A DNA stretch of 64,000 nucleotides, from the NCBI GenBank assembly GCA_963725895.1, contig CAVSAJ010000002.1, positions 248,001 to 312,000 on the forward strand, given 5' to 3'. The notes below the pieces were generated by a model. That model saw nothing but the letters and a program-made list of their open reading frames with translations. It searched no databases and was not told the DNA's origin. The position numbers were made by a program, and so were the translations under genes. Positions 36,353 to 45,259 of this stretch are shown here, in pieces (the first letter of the stretch is position 1; each line of letters begins with the position of its first letter). Source of the DNA: Bog-473 sp963725895 (GTDB lineage: Bacteria > Actinomycetota > Acidimicrobiia > Acidimicrobiales > RAAP-2).

Positions 36353-37177
36353 TCACGTCGCCACCAGACGCTCGTGGGTCGCCCCCAGGTACGCCGTCGA
36401 CACCTGTTCGTTGGTCCGGATCTGCTCGGGGGTGCCCGCCGCGATCAGCGCGCCGAAGTCGAGCACCTTGATCGTGTCGCACAGGTTCAGCACCAGGCTC
36501 ATGTCGTGGTCGACCAGCAGGATCGTCACCCCGCTGTCGCGTACGTCACGCAGACGGTCGGCCAGCCACAGGCTCTCGGTGCTGTCGAGGCCGGCGGCCG
36601 GCTCGTCGAGCAGCAAGAGGCGTGGCTCGCCGGCCAATGCCCGGGCCACCGAGACGAGCTGTCGCTGACCCTGCGACAGCATGGACACCTGCAGGTCGCG
36701 CATCTCGGTGAGGCCGAGCTCGTCGAGGATCCGGTTCAGCGCCTGGGGGTCGTGCGCCGTGGCCCGGTGTTGTCCGACCTGGACGTTCTCCTCGACGGTG
36801 AGGTCGTCGGACGACGCCGGCCAGCTGGAACGTACGGGCGAGGCCGAGCGTCGGCGCGGCGGTGTGGTGCGCAACTCTGCGACGTCCTGGCCGTCGAAGA
36901 GGACCGACCCCGAATAGCCGTGGAATCCGCACAGCGCGTCGATCGTGGTCGTCTTGCCTGCGCCGTTCGGCCCGATCAGCCCGACGATCTGGCCCTCCTC
37001 GACGCTGAAGCTGACCTTGTCGACCGCGACGACGCCGCCGTAGCGGACGGTGAGGTCCCGCACGTCGAGCAGCGGCTCGTGCCGGCCGCTCGCCGAGGCC
37101 ACGGTGTGGCCGTTGCTGGTGATCCCGGCACCGGTACCGACCAGTTCGCCGGCTTCTGCCGCGACCGGCGCGAGCAC
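36353..37177 (-). CDS. livG: Branched-chain/aromatic acid ABC transporter ATPase (LivG), possibly fused to LivM
   Basis: LivG-type ATPase: GLIGPNGAGKTTTIDALCGF (Walker A), MLSQGQRQLVSVARAL (signature), LLLLDEPAAGLDST (Walker B), LLVDHDMSLV (H-loop) and a C-terminal tail typical of LivG. A short stretch (RRRSASPVRSSWPAS) is out of frame; the next frame reads LGLARTFQLAGVV, so two compensating indels lie near 36848 and 36820. The frame stays open upstream of GTG 37177 through an Ala/Pro/Glu linker into the permease, so LivM-LivG may be one polypeptide, as in known permease/ATP-binding fusions. Confidence 0.82.
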   Translation of the reverse strand: MLAPVAAEAGELVGTGAGITSNGHTVASASGRHEPLLDVRDLTVRYGGVVAVDKVSFSVEEGQIVGLIGPNGAGKTTTIDALCGFHGYSGSVLFDGQDVAELRTTPPRRRSASPVRSSWPASSDDLTVEENVQVGQHRATAHDPQALNRILDELGLTEMRDLQVSMLSQGQRQLVSVARALAGEPRLLLLDEPAAGLDSTESLWLADRLRDVRDSGVTILLVDHDMSLVLNLCDTIKVLDFGALIAAGTPEQIRTNEQVSTAYLGATHERLVAT

Positions 37178-39291
37178 CGGTGCCGGCTCGCTCGGCTGCG
37201 TCTGTCTCGTCGCTGCAGCGAGGGCACCAAGCGCCCCTTCGGGCCGGGCCAGGACGCCGCGCAGGTCGTCGCTGCTCGAGGGCGAGGTGGGTCGGGCCGA
37301 CGATGCCCTCGGGGTTGAAGATGACCGTGAGGATCACGCCCGATGCCGGCGACGATCCCGTACCAGTTGTCGACGCCGCCCTCCCGACGCTCGAAGAGAT
37401 CACCGCCACCAGGATGCCGCCCGAGGTGATGACCCCGGCCAGGATGCCGCCGCTCACCGACGTGATGCCGGCCACCACCACGACCGAGAAGTGCACGAGG
37501 CCCAAGAAGGCGTCGAAGTCCTGGAACGTCACGTTGCCCAGCTGGTAGGCCAGCAGTGAGCCCCCCAGCCCGGCGATGAACGCCGCAATGGCGAAGCCGA
37601 TCAGCTTGACCCGGACCACGTTGATTCCCGCCGCGGCGGCGGAGCGCTCGTCGGCCCGCACGGCCAGCATGGACGAGCCCAACCGGCTGGTGCGCAGCCA
37701 GCTGATGCCGAACGCGACCAGCATGAGCACGACGAGGCACAGGATCCCGAAGGCCGGACGCGGGAAGTCCTTGCCCGATCCGATGCCGAGGTTCATGCCG
37801 AACAGCGTGGGCGTCGGGATGGCCAGCCCGCTCGCGCCGCCGTCGATGGAGTTGTTGTTGAACCAGATGGCCTCGACGCCGGCCGCGAAGGTCAGCGTGA
37901 CGACGCCGAGCATGAGGCCGCGCACTCGCAACGCGGGGATGCCGATGATCACCCCGGCGCCGGCGGCCACCAGGGCGGCCAGGATCGGAGCGATGGGGAA
38001 GGGGATGCCCCACGAGTGGGCGAACGTGCTCAGGATGTAGGCCGAGACTCCCGCAAAGGTGAGCTGGGCGAGCGAGATCTGCCCCGTGTACCCGGTGACC
38101 ACCACGAGCGACAACGTGATGATCCCGGTGATGAAGCTCGTGTACAGCCCGGCGCGGTCGTTGCCCGTGAAGAGGTAGATGGCGGCGAGGCCCGAGGCCG
38201 AATGCCGACGACCGCGGTGGGAATGCGCCAGTGCGGGCGGGGCGCCCGGCCCAGGGTGACCTGGGTCAGCGTGCCCCGGCTCGGCATGACCTGTCCCCGG
38301 AAGGCGAGCACGACGAGCACGAGGACCAGCGGGATCAGCTCGCCGGCGCCGGCGGGGAATCCGGGGTGGACGCCGTTGAGGTAGACGGAGAGCGACTCGC
38401 AGCGCGCCGATGCCCGAGCCCGGCCGTGATGGCCCAGCCCGAGCGAGTGGAAGCGCCCGACGACGGCCGCGGCCAGCGCAGGGACGATGAACAGGGTGTA
38501 GGTACCCGGCTCGAGCGGCACCAGCGGCGCGATGAGCACGCCGGCGATGCCGCACACGACGAAGCTGATGATCCAGTTCACGAGCGCGATGCGGTCCGGC
38601 GAGAGACCGCTGACCAGCGCGCCGACCTCGGTCTCGGCCGAGGCCCGCGTGGCGAGGCCGAACCGGGTGAAGCGGAAGACACCGTCAGCACGATCCCGAG
38701 GCCGATGATGGTGGCGGCGAGCCACAGCCGGTCGGTCGAGATGTCGATGCCGAGGAAGTTGACGTGGTTCTGGGGGAAGATCGGGTTGACCAAGAGCACC
38801 TGGGTGCCGACCTGGTAGGTCACGACGGCGGTCAGACAGCCCATGAGGCCGATGGAGGCGACCGCCTTGGCCACCGGGCGGTGGTTGCGCAGCGGCCGGA
38901 ACACGAGCAGGTAGGCCAGCGCGCCGAGCACGGCCTGGATCAGGCCAGGGTCACCAGGAGCGCGGGCCAGAAACCCCAGCTCGACCCGACGTTCACCGTC
39001 GGGCTGAGCCCCGGGATCGGGATGAGGAGCTGCCCGTTGCGCAGGAGCGAGTACGTGTAGGCCGCGTAGAGCGCCTGGGCGCCGGTGGCGAAGTTGAGCA
39101 CTCCCGACGAGCGATAGGTGACGACGAGGGCCACGGCCAGGGCGGCGAACACGCCGCCGTTCCCGAGGCCCGAGCAGGAGGAATTCGCCGTAGGCGCTCA
39201 GGGCCCGCTCCGGCCATGCCGGGCCAGCGGCGAGCTGCTCAGAGGCCGTCGGTTCGGCCGCCTCCCCACAGGCCGCCCCAGGAAACTGCAC
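37178..39291 (-). pseudogene. LivH-LivM fused permease, multiple frameshifts
   Basis: Pieces in three frames, read in order, give a complete LivH (FAALAVALVVTYRSSGVLNF, VFRPLRNHRPVAKAVASIG, LVNWIISFVVCGIAGVLIAP) followed directly by a complete LivM (LYTSFITGIITLSLVVVTGY, then TGQISLAQLTFAG and RADERSAAAAGINVVRVKLI). No start or stop separates them, and no clear stop separates LivM from LivG, so a LivH-LivM-LivG polypeptide of over 900 residues is likely. Breaks are near 39171, 38941, 38683, 38.4, 38.2 and 37.28 kb. As given the gene cannot be translated. The break density matches the neighbouring synthetase gene and suggests consensus errors. The start (GTG 39291) is uncertain. Confidence 0.75.
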
Positions 39292-39294
39292 GTA

Positions 39295-39308
39295 TTGAGG
39301 ATACTCAA
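39295..39308. promoter_or_regulatory. Short palindrome upstream of the permease gene
   Basis: TTGAGGATACTCAA is a perfect 5-bp inverted repeat with a 4-bp centre, flanked by near-matching GTA/ATAC ends. It lies in the 73-bp gap between the acyl-CoA synthetase and the Liv permease. It could be an operator of an internal promoter. Confidence 0.4.
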
Positions 39309-39364
39309 ATACAGCCCGGCGGCGACGCACGTGCGCCGATCCGCGCCTCGGCGAGCCGCCCGCC

Positions 39365-40889
39365 CTACGACGCCTCCTCGCCGTCCCTCGGACAGCTCGT
39401 CGCGCAGCACCCGCCGCAGCAGCTTCCCCGTCGGCGAGTACGGGAGCTCGTCGCGGAAGTCGATGACGCCGGGCATCTTGGTGGAGCGCAGCCGCTCGCG
39501 GACCCAGTCCTGGAGCTCGGCCTCGTCGGCCGCCTGTGCCGGGGTGCAAGCACCACGACGGCCGCGACCGCCTCGCCCCACTCGGCGTCGGGGATGCCGA
39601 TGACCGCGGCCTCGGCCACGGCGGGATGCAGCATGAGCACCTCTTCGATCTCACCCGGCGAGAGGTTCTCCGACCCCCGCACGATCACGTCGTCGAGCCG
39701 GCCGTCGATGTACAAGAACCCGTCGGCGTCGAACCAGCCGGCGTCACGGGTGGGGAACCAGCCGTCCTCGGTGAGCACGGAGCGCCCGACGTACTCGCCG
39801 GCCACCTGCTCGCCGCGCACCCAGATCTCGCCCTTCTCGCCCGCCGGGAGGACCGACTCGTCCTCGCCGCGCACCTCCACCTCGAGCGAGGGCAGGGGCC
39901 GGCCGACCGAGCCCAGCCGGGCCCGCACGGCGGGATCGTCACGAGGCGAAGGCCTCGCGGTGCTCGTCGGGCGTGAGCATGGCGATGGTCGACGACGTCT
40001 CGGTCAATCCGTAGGCGTTGACGAGGTCGACGTGGGGCATGTCGCGCAGGGTCCGCTCGACCAGCTCGAGCGGCATGCGCCCGCCGCCGTAGGAGAGGTG
40101 GCGCAGCGCGTCGAGCTCCACGCCGGCGTCCTCGGCGGCATCGAGGATCCGCCCCAGCATGGTGGGGACGACCATGGCGTGGGTGATGTGCTCGTCGACG
40201 GCGAGGTGCACCCACTCGGCCGCGTCGAAAGTCGGCAGGTACATGATGCGCCGCCCGGCGTAGAGCGAGCTCAGCACGGCCGCGATGCCGGCGATGTGGT
40301 ACGGCGGCACGCAGATCAGCTGCGCCTCGTCGGGCGCGCAGCCGAGGAACTCGACCGAGCTAGATGATGTACGAGACCAGATGGCGGTGGCGCAGCACCG
40401 CGGCCTTCGGCTCCGACGTCGTCCCGCTCGTGAACAGCAGCACGCCGACGTCCTCGGGGTCGACGAAGGCGAACTCGCTCGCCTCGACATCGATCCCCGC
40501 TCGGCAGTCGCCGCCGCGAACTCACCCTTGGTCACGATGTGTGTCGCCCCGCACGCGCCGAGGCGCTCGACCTCGTCGTCGTCGGCGATCATCAAGCCCC
40601 CGGCCACGCGGGCCGATGATCCCGCGCAGCTGCTCGTCCGGCGCTCGGTAGTTGATCGGCGCGAACGGCACGCCCGCCATCGCCGCGCCGAACAGCGCAA
40701 CGGGTAGGACGTCGGAGTTCAGCCCGAAGTAGCCGACCGAACTCGGCGCCGGTCCCGGCGAAGAAGCGGGCCGCCCGCCGCGAGCGCGCCAGGAGATCCG
40801 AGGCGGTGACCCCGCCCGTCATGGGACCCGAGGACGACGCGGTCGGGATCACCCTCGGCCGCCATCTCGAGCAGCATGGCGATGTTCAC
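39365..40889 (-). pseudogene. AMP-forming acyl-CoA synthetase, multiple frameshifts
   Basis: An ANL-superfamily ligase rebuilt across three frames: N-terminus NIAMLLEMAAEGDPDRVVLG, VGYFGLNSDVLPVALFGAAM, P-loop LLFTSGTTSEPKAAVL, PTMLGRILDAAEDAG, A5 motif NAYGLTETSS, hinge GWFDADGFLYIDGRLDDVI with RGSENLSPGEIEE, and the catalytic lysine in YSPTGKLLRRVLRDEL. Roughly eight indels break it (near 40.83, 40.75, 40.61, 40.50, 40.36, 39.93, 39.54 and 39.39 kb). All conserved motifs survive, so the gene is probably intact in the organism. It would activate an imported acid to its CoA ester, fitting its place between the small protein and the Liv transporter. Confidence 0.8.
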
Positions 40890-40890
40890 G

Positions 40891-40935
40891 ACGAGCGGTC
40901 CAACGACGAGCGGTCCAACGACGAGCGGTCCAACG
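40891..40935. repeat. Three perfect 15-bp tandem repeats
   Basis: ACGAGCGGTCCAACG occurs three times head to tail directly upstream of the synthetase start (40889). On the coding strand the repeat is open in all three copies and would read as VVGPL units. It lies between the small-protein stop and the synthetase start and may be slippage-generated spacer or a multi-site operator. Confidence 0.9.
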
Positions 40936-40974
40936 ACACGTGATCCATCAACGAAGGCGAGCTCGACGCGCCGC

Positions 40975-41285
40975 TCAGTCCGAGGCGGGCAGCGGCTTGG
41001 CGCCCTTGACGGGGAGGAGGTCTCGCCGATCGAGATCGTGCCCTCGCCCGCCTTGGTGCACAGCAGCTCGAGGCCGAGGTCGTCGTCGGCGTAGCGCTTG
41101 CCCAGCTGGGTCCCCCCGTCGAACCCCGCCTCGATGCTCTGCGGCGTCACCTCCGCGTCCGTCGGCACGAACGGGTGCCCTCCGCAGCGCAGGTCGACGG
41201 GCTCGGCCGGTGCCTTGACCACCACGACCTCGCAGGTGTCGGTCGCGCTGCGCAGCCTGAGCCCTGCCTTCAATTGCAATCCCAC
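40975..41285 (-). CDS. Conserved small protein of acyl-CoA synthetase operons, frameshifted
   Basis: A protein of about 103 residues: GLQLKAGLRLRSATDTCEVV, then KAPAEPVDLRCGGHPFVP, GGTQLGKRYADDDLGLELLC and the end VKGAKPLPASD. I recall similar short proteins (LRSxxCDTEVIVVKAP...DLxCGG) beside FadD genes in mycobacteria and other actinobacteria, without a known function. The two cysteines and CGG motif are suggestive of metal or redox binding. One base is missing in a C run near 41029. GTG 41285 has an AGGAAGG site. It heads the leftward operon with the synthetase and Liv transporter. Confidence 0.6.
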
Positions 41286-41784
41286 TGCGGTCCTTCCTCG
41301 CTCTCGGGCCCCCGGTGGCGCCCGTCTCCGACCTCGTGTCGAGATCGGTGTCCTCTTGTATTGCCTTTTTGTATCGGTGTCTTTTTTTGGAATTGCCGCC
41401 CTGGACCGCCAGGGTCGGAGCGGCGGGGCCCCATTCTGCCGCTCGGCCCGGTCGGGACGCACACCCGGGTGCAGGTCCGCAGCGGAGGGGCTGCGAACCT
41501 TTTGGCCACACGGCCCGTATGTCATGGACCAGGCGAGGTGGGCCGGGCCGTTGCGACGGCGTCACGAGCGTGTCACCGGGGCGTCACGAGGGAATAAGGA
41601 GGGTGTCGGGAAAGTGACAGGAGGGTGTTACGAAGGCGCCACGAGGGGCGCCACCGCAGCGCAAACTGGCATGTTGTTGATCAGAAGTTGGCCGCAGCGA
41701 GGTAGGCCTGCGATGGCTCCCGTGCAAGACTTTTGCGGGGGTGTCGCGGGTCGGCGCGGCATTGGAGAGGAAGGCTGATAGTCG
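41286..41784. other. 499-bp divergent intergenic region with an AT-rich patch
   Basis: No gene is seen. The section 41344-41398 is conspicuously T-rich and holds direct repeats of ATCGGTGTC (41344-41352 and 41373-41381) and of TTGTAT, a likely promoter and operator area for the leftward operon. Nearer the rightward gene, GTCACGAG occurs at 41561-41568 and 41583-41590. The rightward gene has a GGAGAGGAAGG site ten bases before ATG 41785. Confidence 0.5.
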
Positions 41785-42501
41785 ATGGACCAGGCCGCGG
41801 GGTGGCTGCCTGACCCCGAACGCGAGGGGCAGGAGCGCTACTGGAGCGGTTGCGCCTGGACCGATCACGTCCGCCCCGCCGGGAAGTCGGTGACCTTGCG
41901 CCTGCCTGAACACGTGGCGGACCTCCAGCGTGCGCTGGCAGCGTCGACGGCGGACATCGACGCGGTGGAGGACCGTTTGTCGACCCTCTTCAAACGGGCG
42001 GAAAGGCCGAATGCACCCGGTACACGAGGTGCGCCGGGTGCGCCGGGTGCGCCTGGCTCCAATGGCACGGCTGGTGCGAACGGCACGGCTGGTGCGAACG
42101 GCACGGCTGGTGCGAATGGCACGCTTGGTGTGAATGGCACGCTTGGTGTGAATGGCACGCGTGGTCGTGCGGCGAGGCGCAATGGCAATGATGGCGAGTC
42201 CGGGTTCGACCACGAGCTGTATCTCGACATCGAGGTGGACGACCCGGAGGACGACCCCGCGGACCACCCCGCGGACCACCCCGCGGACGTCGACTCGTCC
42301 AGCTGGGTTGGCGCTGCCGATCTGGCCAATCCCGGCGCTGACCAGGTCGGCGAGGCCGTCCTGGACTGGGCTGAGGGTGTGGACGAGGCCTTCGCCGAGC
42401 TCGACGCGGCGCTGGCCGCTGAGGAGCCTGAGCACGTCGGGGAGCAACCGGCGCCCCCGGCGTCCGGGGGCAAGAAAGGCCTGTTCCGCCGCCGTTCCTG
42501 A
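41785..42501 (+). CDS. DUF2510 protein with coiled coil and collagen-like domain
   Basis: A 238-residue protein with a striking layout. Residues 5-31 are a DUF2510 module (GWLPDPEREGQERYWSGCAW). Residues about 43-72 form a likely coiled coil (heptad-spaced Val/Leu). Residues 79-129 are 17 uninterrupted Gly-x-y triplets (GTR, GAP, GSN, GTA, GAN, GTL, GVN). An acidic region follows with DHPA repeats, then a basic C-terminus KKGLFRRRS. A coiled coil before a collagen stretch is the usual trimerisation design of bacterial collagens. No signal peptide or membrane helix is visible, so export would need a non-classical route. A second DUF2510 protein follows 86 bp downstream. Confidence 0.75.
   Translation: MDQAAGWLPDPEREGQERYWSGCAWTDHVRPAGKSVTLRLPEHVADLQRALAASTADIDAVEDRLSTLFKRAERPNAPGTRGAPGAPGAPGSNGTAGANGTAGANGTAGANGTLGVNGTLGVNGTRGRAARRNGNDGESGFDHELYLDIEVDDPEDDPADHPADHPADVDSSSWVGAADLANPGADQVGEAVLDWAEGVDEAFAELDAALAAEEPEHVGEQPAPPASGGKKGLFRRRS
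42019..42171 (+). repeat. Minisatellite encoding collagen-like triplets
   Basis: Nested tandem repeats: GCGCCGGGT (9 bp) three times, GGCACGGCTGGTGCGAAC-type 18-bp units three times, then a diverged 18-bp unit twice. A separate 12-bp repeat (GACCACCCCGCG-type) follows near 42258-42290. Unit lengths are multiples of three, so slippage changes triplet number without frameshift, as in other bacterial collagen-like genes. Confidence 0.85.
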
Positions 42502-42587
42502 TCCCGCGCTCCCGCCCGGGGCGCGTCCTGTGGCACCATGCTGGGTCCTAGGGCGTCTGATCCGACCGAGCAGCAGGAGCGCCTCAC

Positions 42588-44162
42588 GTGAACCTGGAAC
42601 CCGGCTGGTACCGCGACCCCTTCTTCCATAATCGAGAGCGCTACTGGGACGGCTCGTCGTGGAGCGACCGGTTGCGGGAGATCGAGGAAAAGCCCGCACC
42701 AGCACCCCCGCCGCCATCTGCATCGACTACGACGCCCGAAGCGTCCTCCCCGTCGGCCTCTCCGGCGGGATCTGCGTCGCCGCCGCCGCCGCCGGCGGCG
42801 GCTACCGCGGCCGGGGCTGCGGCTAGAGCCGCGAGCGGCTTCCCTCAGGCCACCTCGCCCAGCGGGGGGGTCCAGGTCCCACCTGATGATCCAATGATCA
42901 CCGGCGTCGTCCCGGTCCAGCCTGAAGATACGACGATCACGGGGACGGTGCTGGCCCAAACCGAGGACCCGACGATCACCGGGACCGTGCCGGCCCAGCC
43001 CGAGGACCTGATGATCACCGGGAGCGTGCCGGCCCAGCCCGAGGACCCGACGAAAACCGCTGTCGTCCCCGCGCAACCAGAGGCGGGGAACGATGAGCCA
43101 CCTACCGCGATGACCCCCGCCCAGCCGTCGGGCCTTGGGGACGATCCCCTCACGACGGCCATGCTCGGCACGGGACGCAGTGTGAGCGGGACGGTGCCAC
43201 CCACGCCGCCACCGGCATCGAGGGCCGAGGACTCGCCGCCGCTACAGATCTCCTCGCGCCCCGTGAGCCCCTTGGCGGATCCGCTGACCACGATGAGTGT
43301 TGCCGCTGCTGCCACCGCGCAGTCGGACCGGTCCAGGACCCGGCGTGCCGTCCTACTGGTCGCCGCCGCAGCCGCCGTCGTCATCGTCGCGGCCGTCGGC
43401 ATCTACTTCGTCATCGGCAGGAGCTCGGGCGGTGGCTCGAGTGCCGGAGCGGCCGCGCCAGTCAACCATGCTGCTCGCAAAATGGTGCGCAAGAAGTCGG
43501 TCGACATGACTTTCTACGTCAGCGTGGCATCCACCGGCTCGTCGACACCGGCGGGATCCGCGGGGCTGACAGGAAATGGATCATTCGACCTTTCCTTGGA
43601 TTCGGGCAACCTCACGCTGACGGCGTCTGGACCCGGGTCGCCGGGTACCGAGCAAATGGTGTTCATCGGTAGCACTGTGTACGTCAGCTTCTCGGACGTC
43701 GGCACTCTCGTGCCCGGCAAGTCGTGGATCTCGGCCGATACGTCGGAGCTCGCGTCGACGTCAACCGTTGTCGGATCGGGTGCGAGCAGCTTCGAACAGC
43801 TGATCGGCAACCCCGCGGCCGTGGTGCAACAGCTGAAATCCTCGGGACTGACGGTGACCTCGCTCGGAGGCTCGACCTTTGACGGCACGCCGGTGCAGGG
43901 GTACCGCGTGGATGTGAGCAAGGCCACGATCGATGGACCGGCAGGTGTGAGCGCGGGTGTGCACGGGTCCGAGACGGTCTACGTCACGTCCAAGAAACTC
44001 CTGCGGGCCATCGTGGTGCCGATCACCGTCGAGGACTCTGGTACGAGCTTCCACGAGTCCCTCACCATCGCCTTTTCCAACTACGGGACGCCGGTGAACG
44101 TTGCGTCGCCTCCGCCCACCCAGGTCGTGAGTTACGCGGAGTTCCAGACGGCCCAGAAGTAG
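42588..44162 (+). CDS. DUF2510 membrane-anchored protein with extracytoplasmic LppX/LolA-like domain
   Basis: A 524-residue protein. The N-terminal DUF2510 module (GWYRDPFFHNRERYWDGSSW) is followed by a Pro/Ala-rich cytoplasmic region. Residues 100-163 hold five 13-residue repeats of the EDxxITGxVxAQ type. A single membrane helix spans about 254-277 (RRAVLLVAAAAAVVIVAAVG). The extracytoplasmic domain of about 240 residues has a beta-sheet pattern like the LppX/LprG lipid-binding group and ends SNYGTPVNVASPPPTQVV. The protein at 54.9 kb ends almost the same way (SNYGTPVSIQPPPSNDV), so they are paralogues. GTG 42588 is used. A cell-envelope role is likely. Confidence 0.75.
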   Translation: MNLEPGWYRDPFFHNRERYWDGSSWSDRLREIEEKPAPAPPPPSASTTTPEASSPSASPAGSASPPPPPAAATAAGAAARAASGFPQATSPSGGVQVPPDDPMITGVVPVQPEDTTITGTVLAQTEDPTITGTVPAQPEDLMITGSVPAQPEDPTKTAVVPAQPEAGNDEPPTAMTPAQPSGLGDDPLTTAMLGTGRSVSGTVPPTPPPASRAEDSPPLQISSRPVSPLADPLTTMSVAAAATAQSDRSRTRRAVLLVAAAAAVVIVAAVGIYFVIGRSSGGGSSAGAAAPVNHAARKMVRKKSVDMTFYVSVASTGSSTPAGSAGLTGNGSFDLSLDSGNLTLTASGPGSPGTEQMVFIGSTVYVSFSDVGTLVPGKSWISADTSELASTSTVVGSGASSFEQLIGNPAAVVQQLKSSGLTVTSLGGSTFDGTPVQGYRVDVSKATIDGPAGVSAGVHGSETVYVTSKKLLRAIVVPITVEDSGTSFHESLTIAFSNYGTPVNVASPPPTQVVSYAEFQTAQK

Positions 44163-44167
44163 GTGGA

Positions 44168-45237
44168 TCAGATGCCCATCGACTTCGACCGAATCGCCTT
44201 GGCCAAGGTACCCCAGCGCTCGAACGCCGCCGGATTGTCCACGACGTCGGAGCCGGTGAAGTAGCTCACGACGCGGGTGGCGACGCCGCCGTAGGTGGCC
44301 ACGACCTTGTCGGCGATGTCGTCCCAGGTGCCCGTCGTCGTGAACTGCTCGAGCAGGTCGTCGTCGATGACCGCCGCCATACCCGCGACATCCCCGGCAC
44401 GCTGGCGCTCGCGAATGCGCTCCGTCGTGCCCTCGCGATCGAGCTGCTCGAAGATGAAGGCGTAGTTCGGTGTGGAACCGTAGAAGGCGACCTGCACCCG
44501 CGCCCTCTCGCGCCAGCGGTGTTGTTCCGCCTCGTTGTCGCCGACACAGAGGAACGCCGGCACTATCACCTCGAGGTCGTCGACCGTGCGTCCCGAGCGT
44601 GCCGCCCCGGCGCCCACCTCAGGCAGCACCGTCTCGGTGAGGTAGGTCGGGAGTGTTGAGCGGGTGCACGTGCACGCCGTCAGCGACCTCGCCGGCCATA
44701 CGGAGCATCCAGGGGTTGACGGCCGCCACGTCGACCGGTGGGTCGTCGAAGGCGATCGTGCCGGGTGCCCACATCGGCGGCAGGAGCGAGAGCGCGTAGA
44801 ACTCGCCCTCGACGGCGAGCGGCTCGCCGGTACGAAAGGACTCGAAGATTGCCTTGACCGCGAGGACGTACTCGCGCAGGCGCGGGCCCGGCGGGTCGAA
44901 CTCCGCGCCGTAGCGGCGCTGTGATGTGGGCGCGCACCTGGGCGCCGAGCCCGAGTCGGAAGCGCCCGTGGCTGGCCTCGGCAAGCTCCCAGGCCGTCGA
45001 CGCAGTGACCATGGGGCTGCGGGGAAAGGCGACGGCGATGCCGGTGAGGATGTCGATGTCGTCGGTGGCCACGGCCAGGGCGGCACAGGTGAGGTAGGCG
45101 GTGCGTCCGGCCTCGGTGACGACGAGTCCGGAGAGGCCTGCGTCGGCGGCGCTTCGTCCCAGCGGGCCGGCGTCGCGCAGGGGCTGTGCCGGCATCATGG
45201 CGTCGAAGCGGAGGCCGTCGGTTCGTGGCGCGCTCAT
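44168..45237 (-). CDS. LLM-class F420-dependent oxidoreductase, two frameshifts
   Basis: A luciferase-like F420 oxidoreductase of about 355 residues once two extra bases are ignored (near 44922 and 44645; length is then divisible by three). Pieces in order: AADAGLSGLVVTEAGRTAYL, FRLGLGAQVRAHI then QRRYGAEFDPPGPRLREYVL, DDPPVDVAAVNPWMLRMAGE, and the C-terminal GGVATRVVSYFTG. It is related to the enzyme at 15.8-16.9 kb (shared VRxHIxxR motif). It is the last gene of the PIG-L/PhyH operon, 22 bp after the dioxygenase stop, and may carry out a hydride-transfer step there. Confidence 0.82.
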
Positions 45238-45259
45238 GTGGGCCGTCTTGGTCTCGTGC

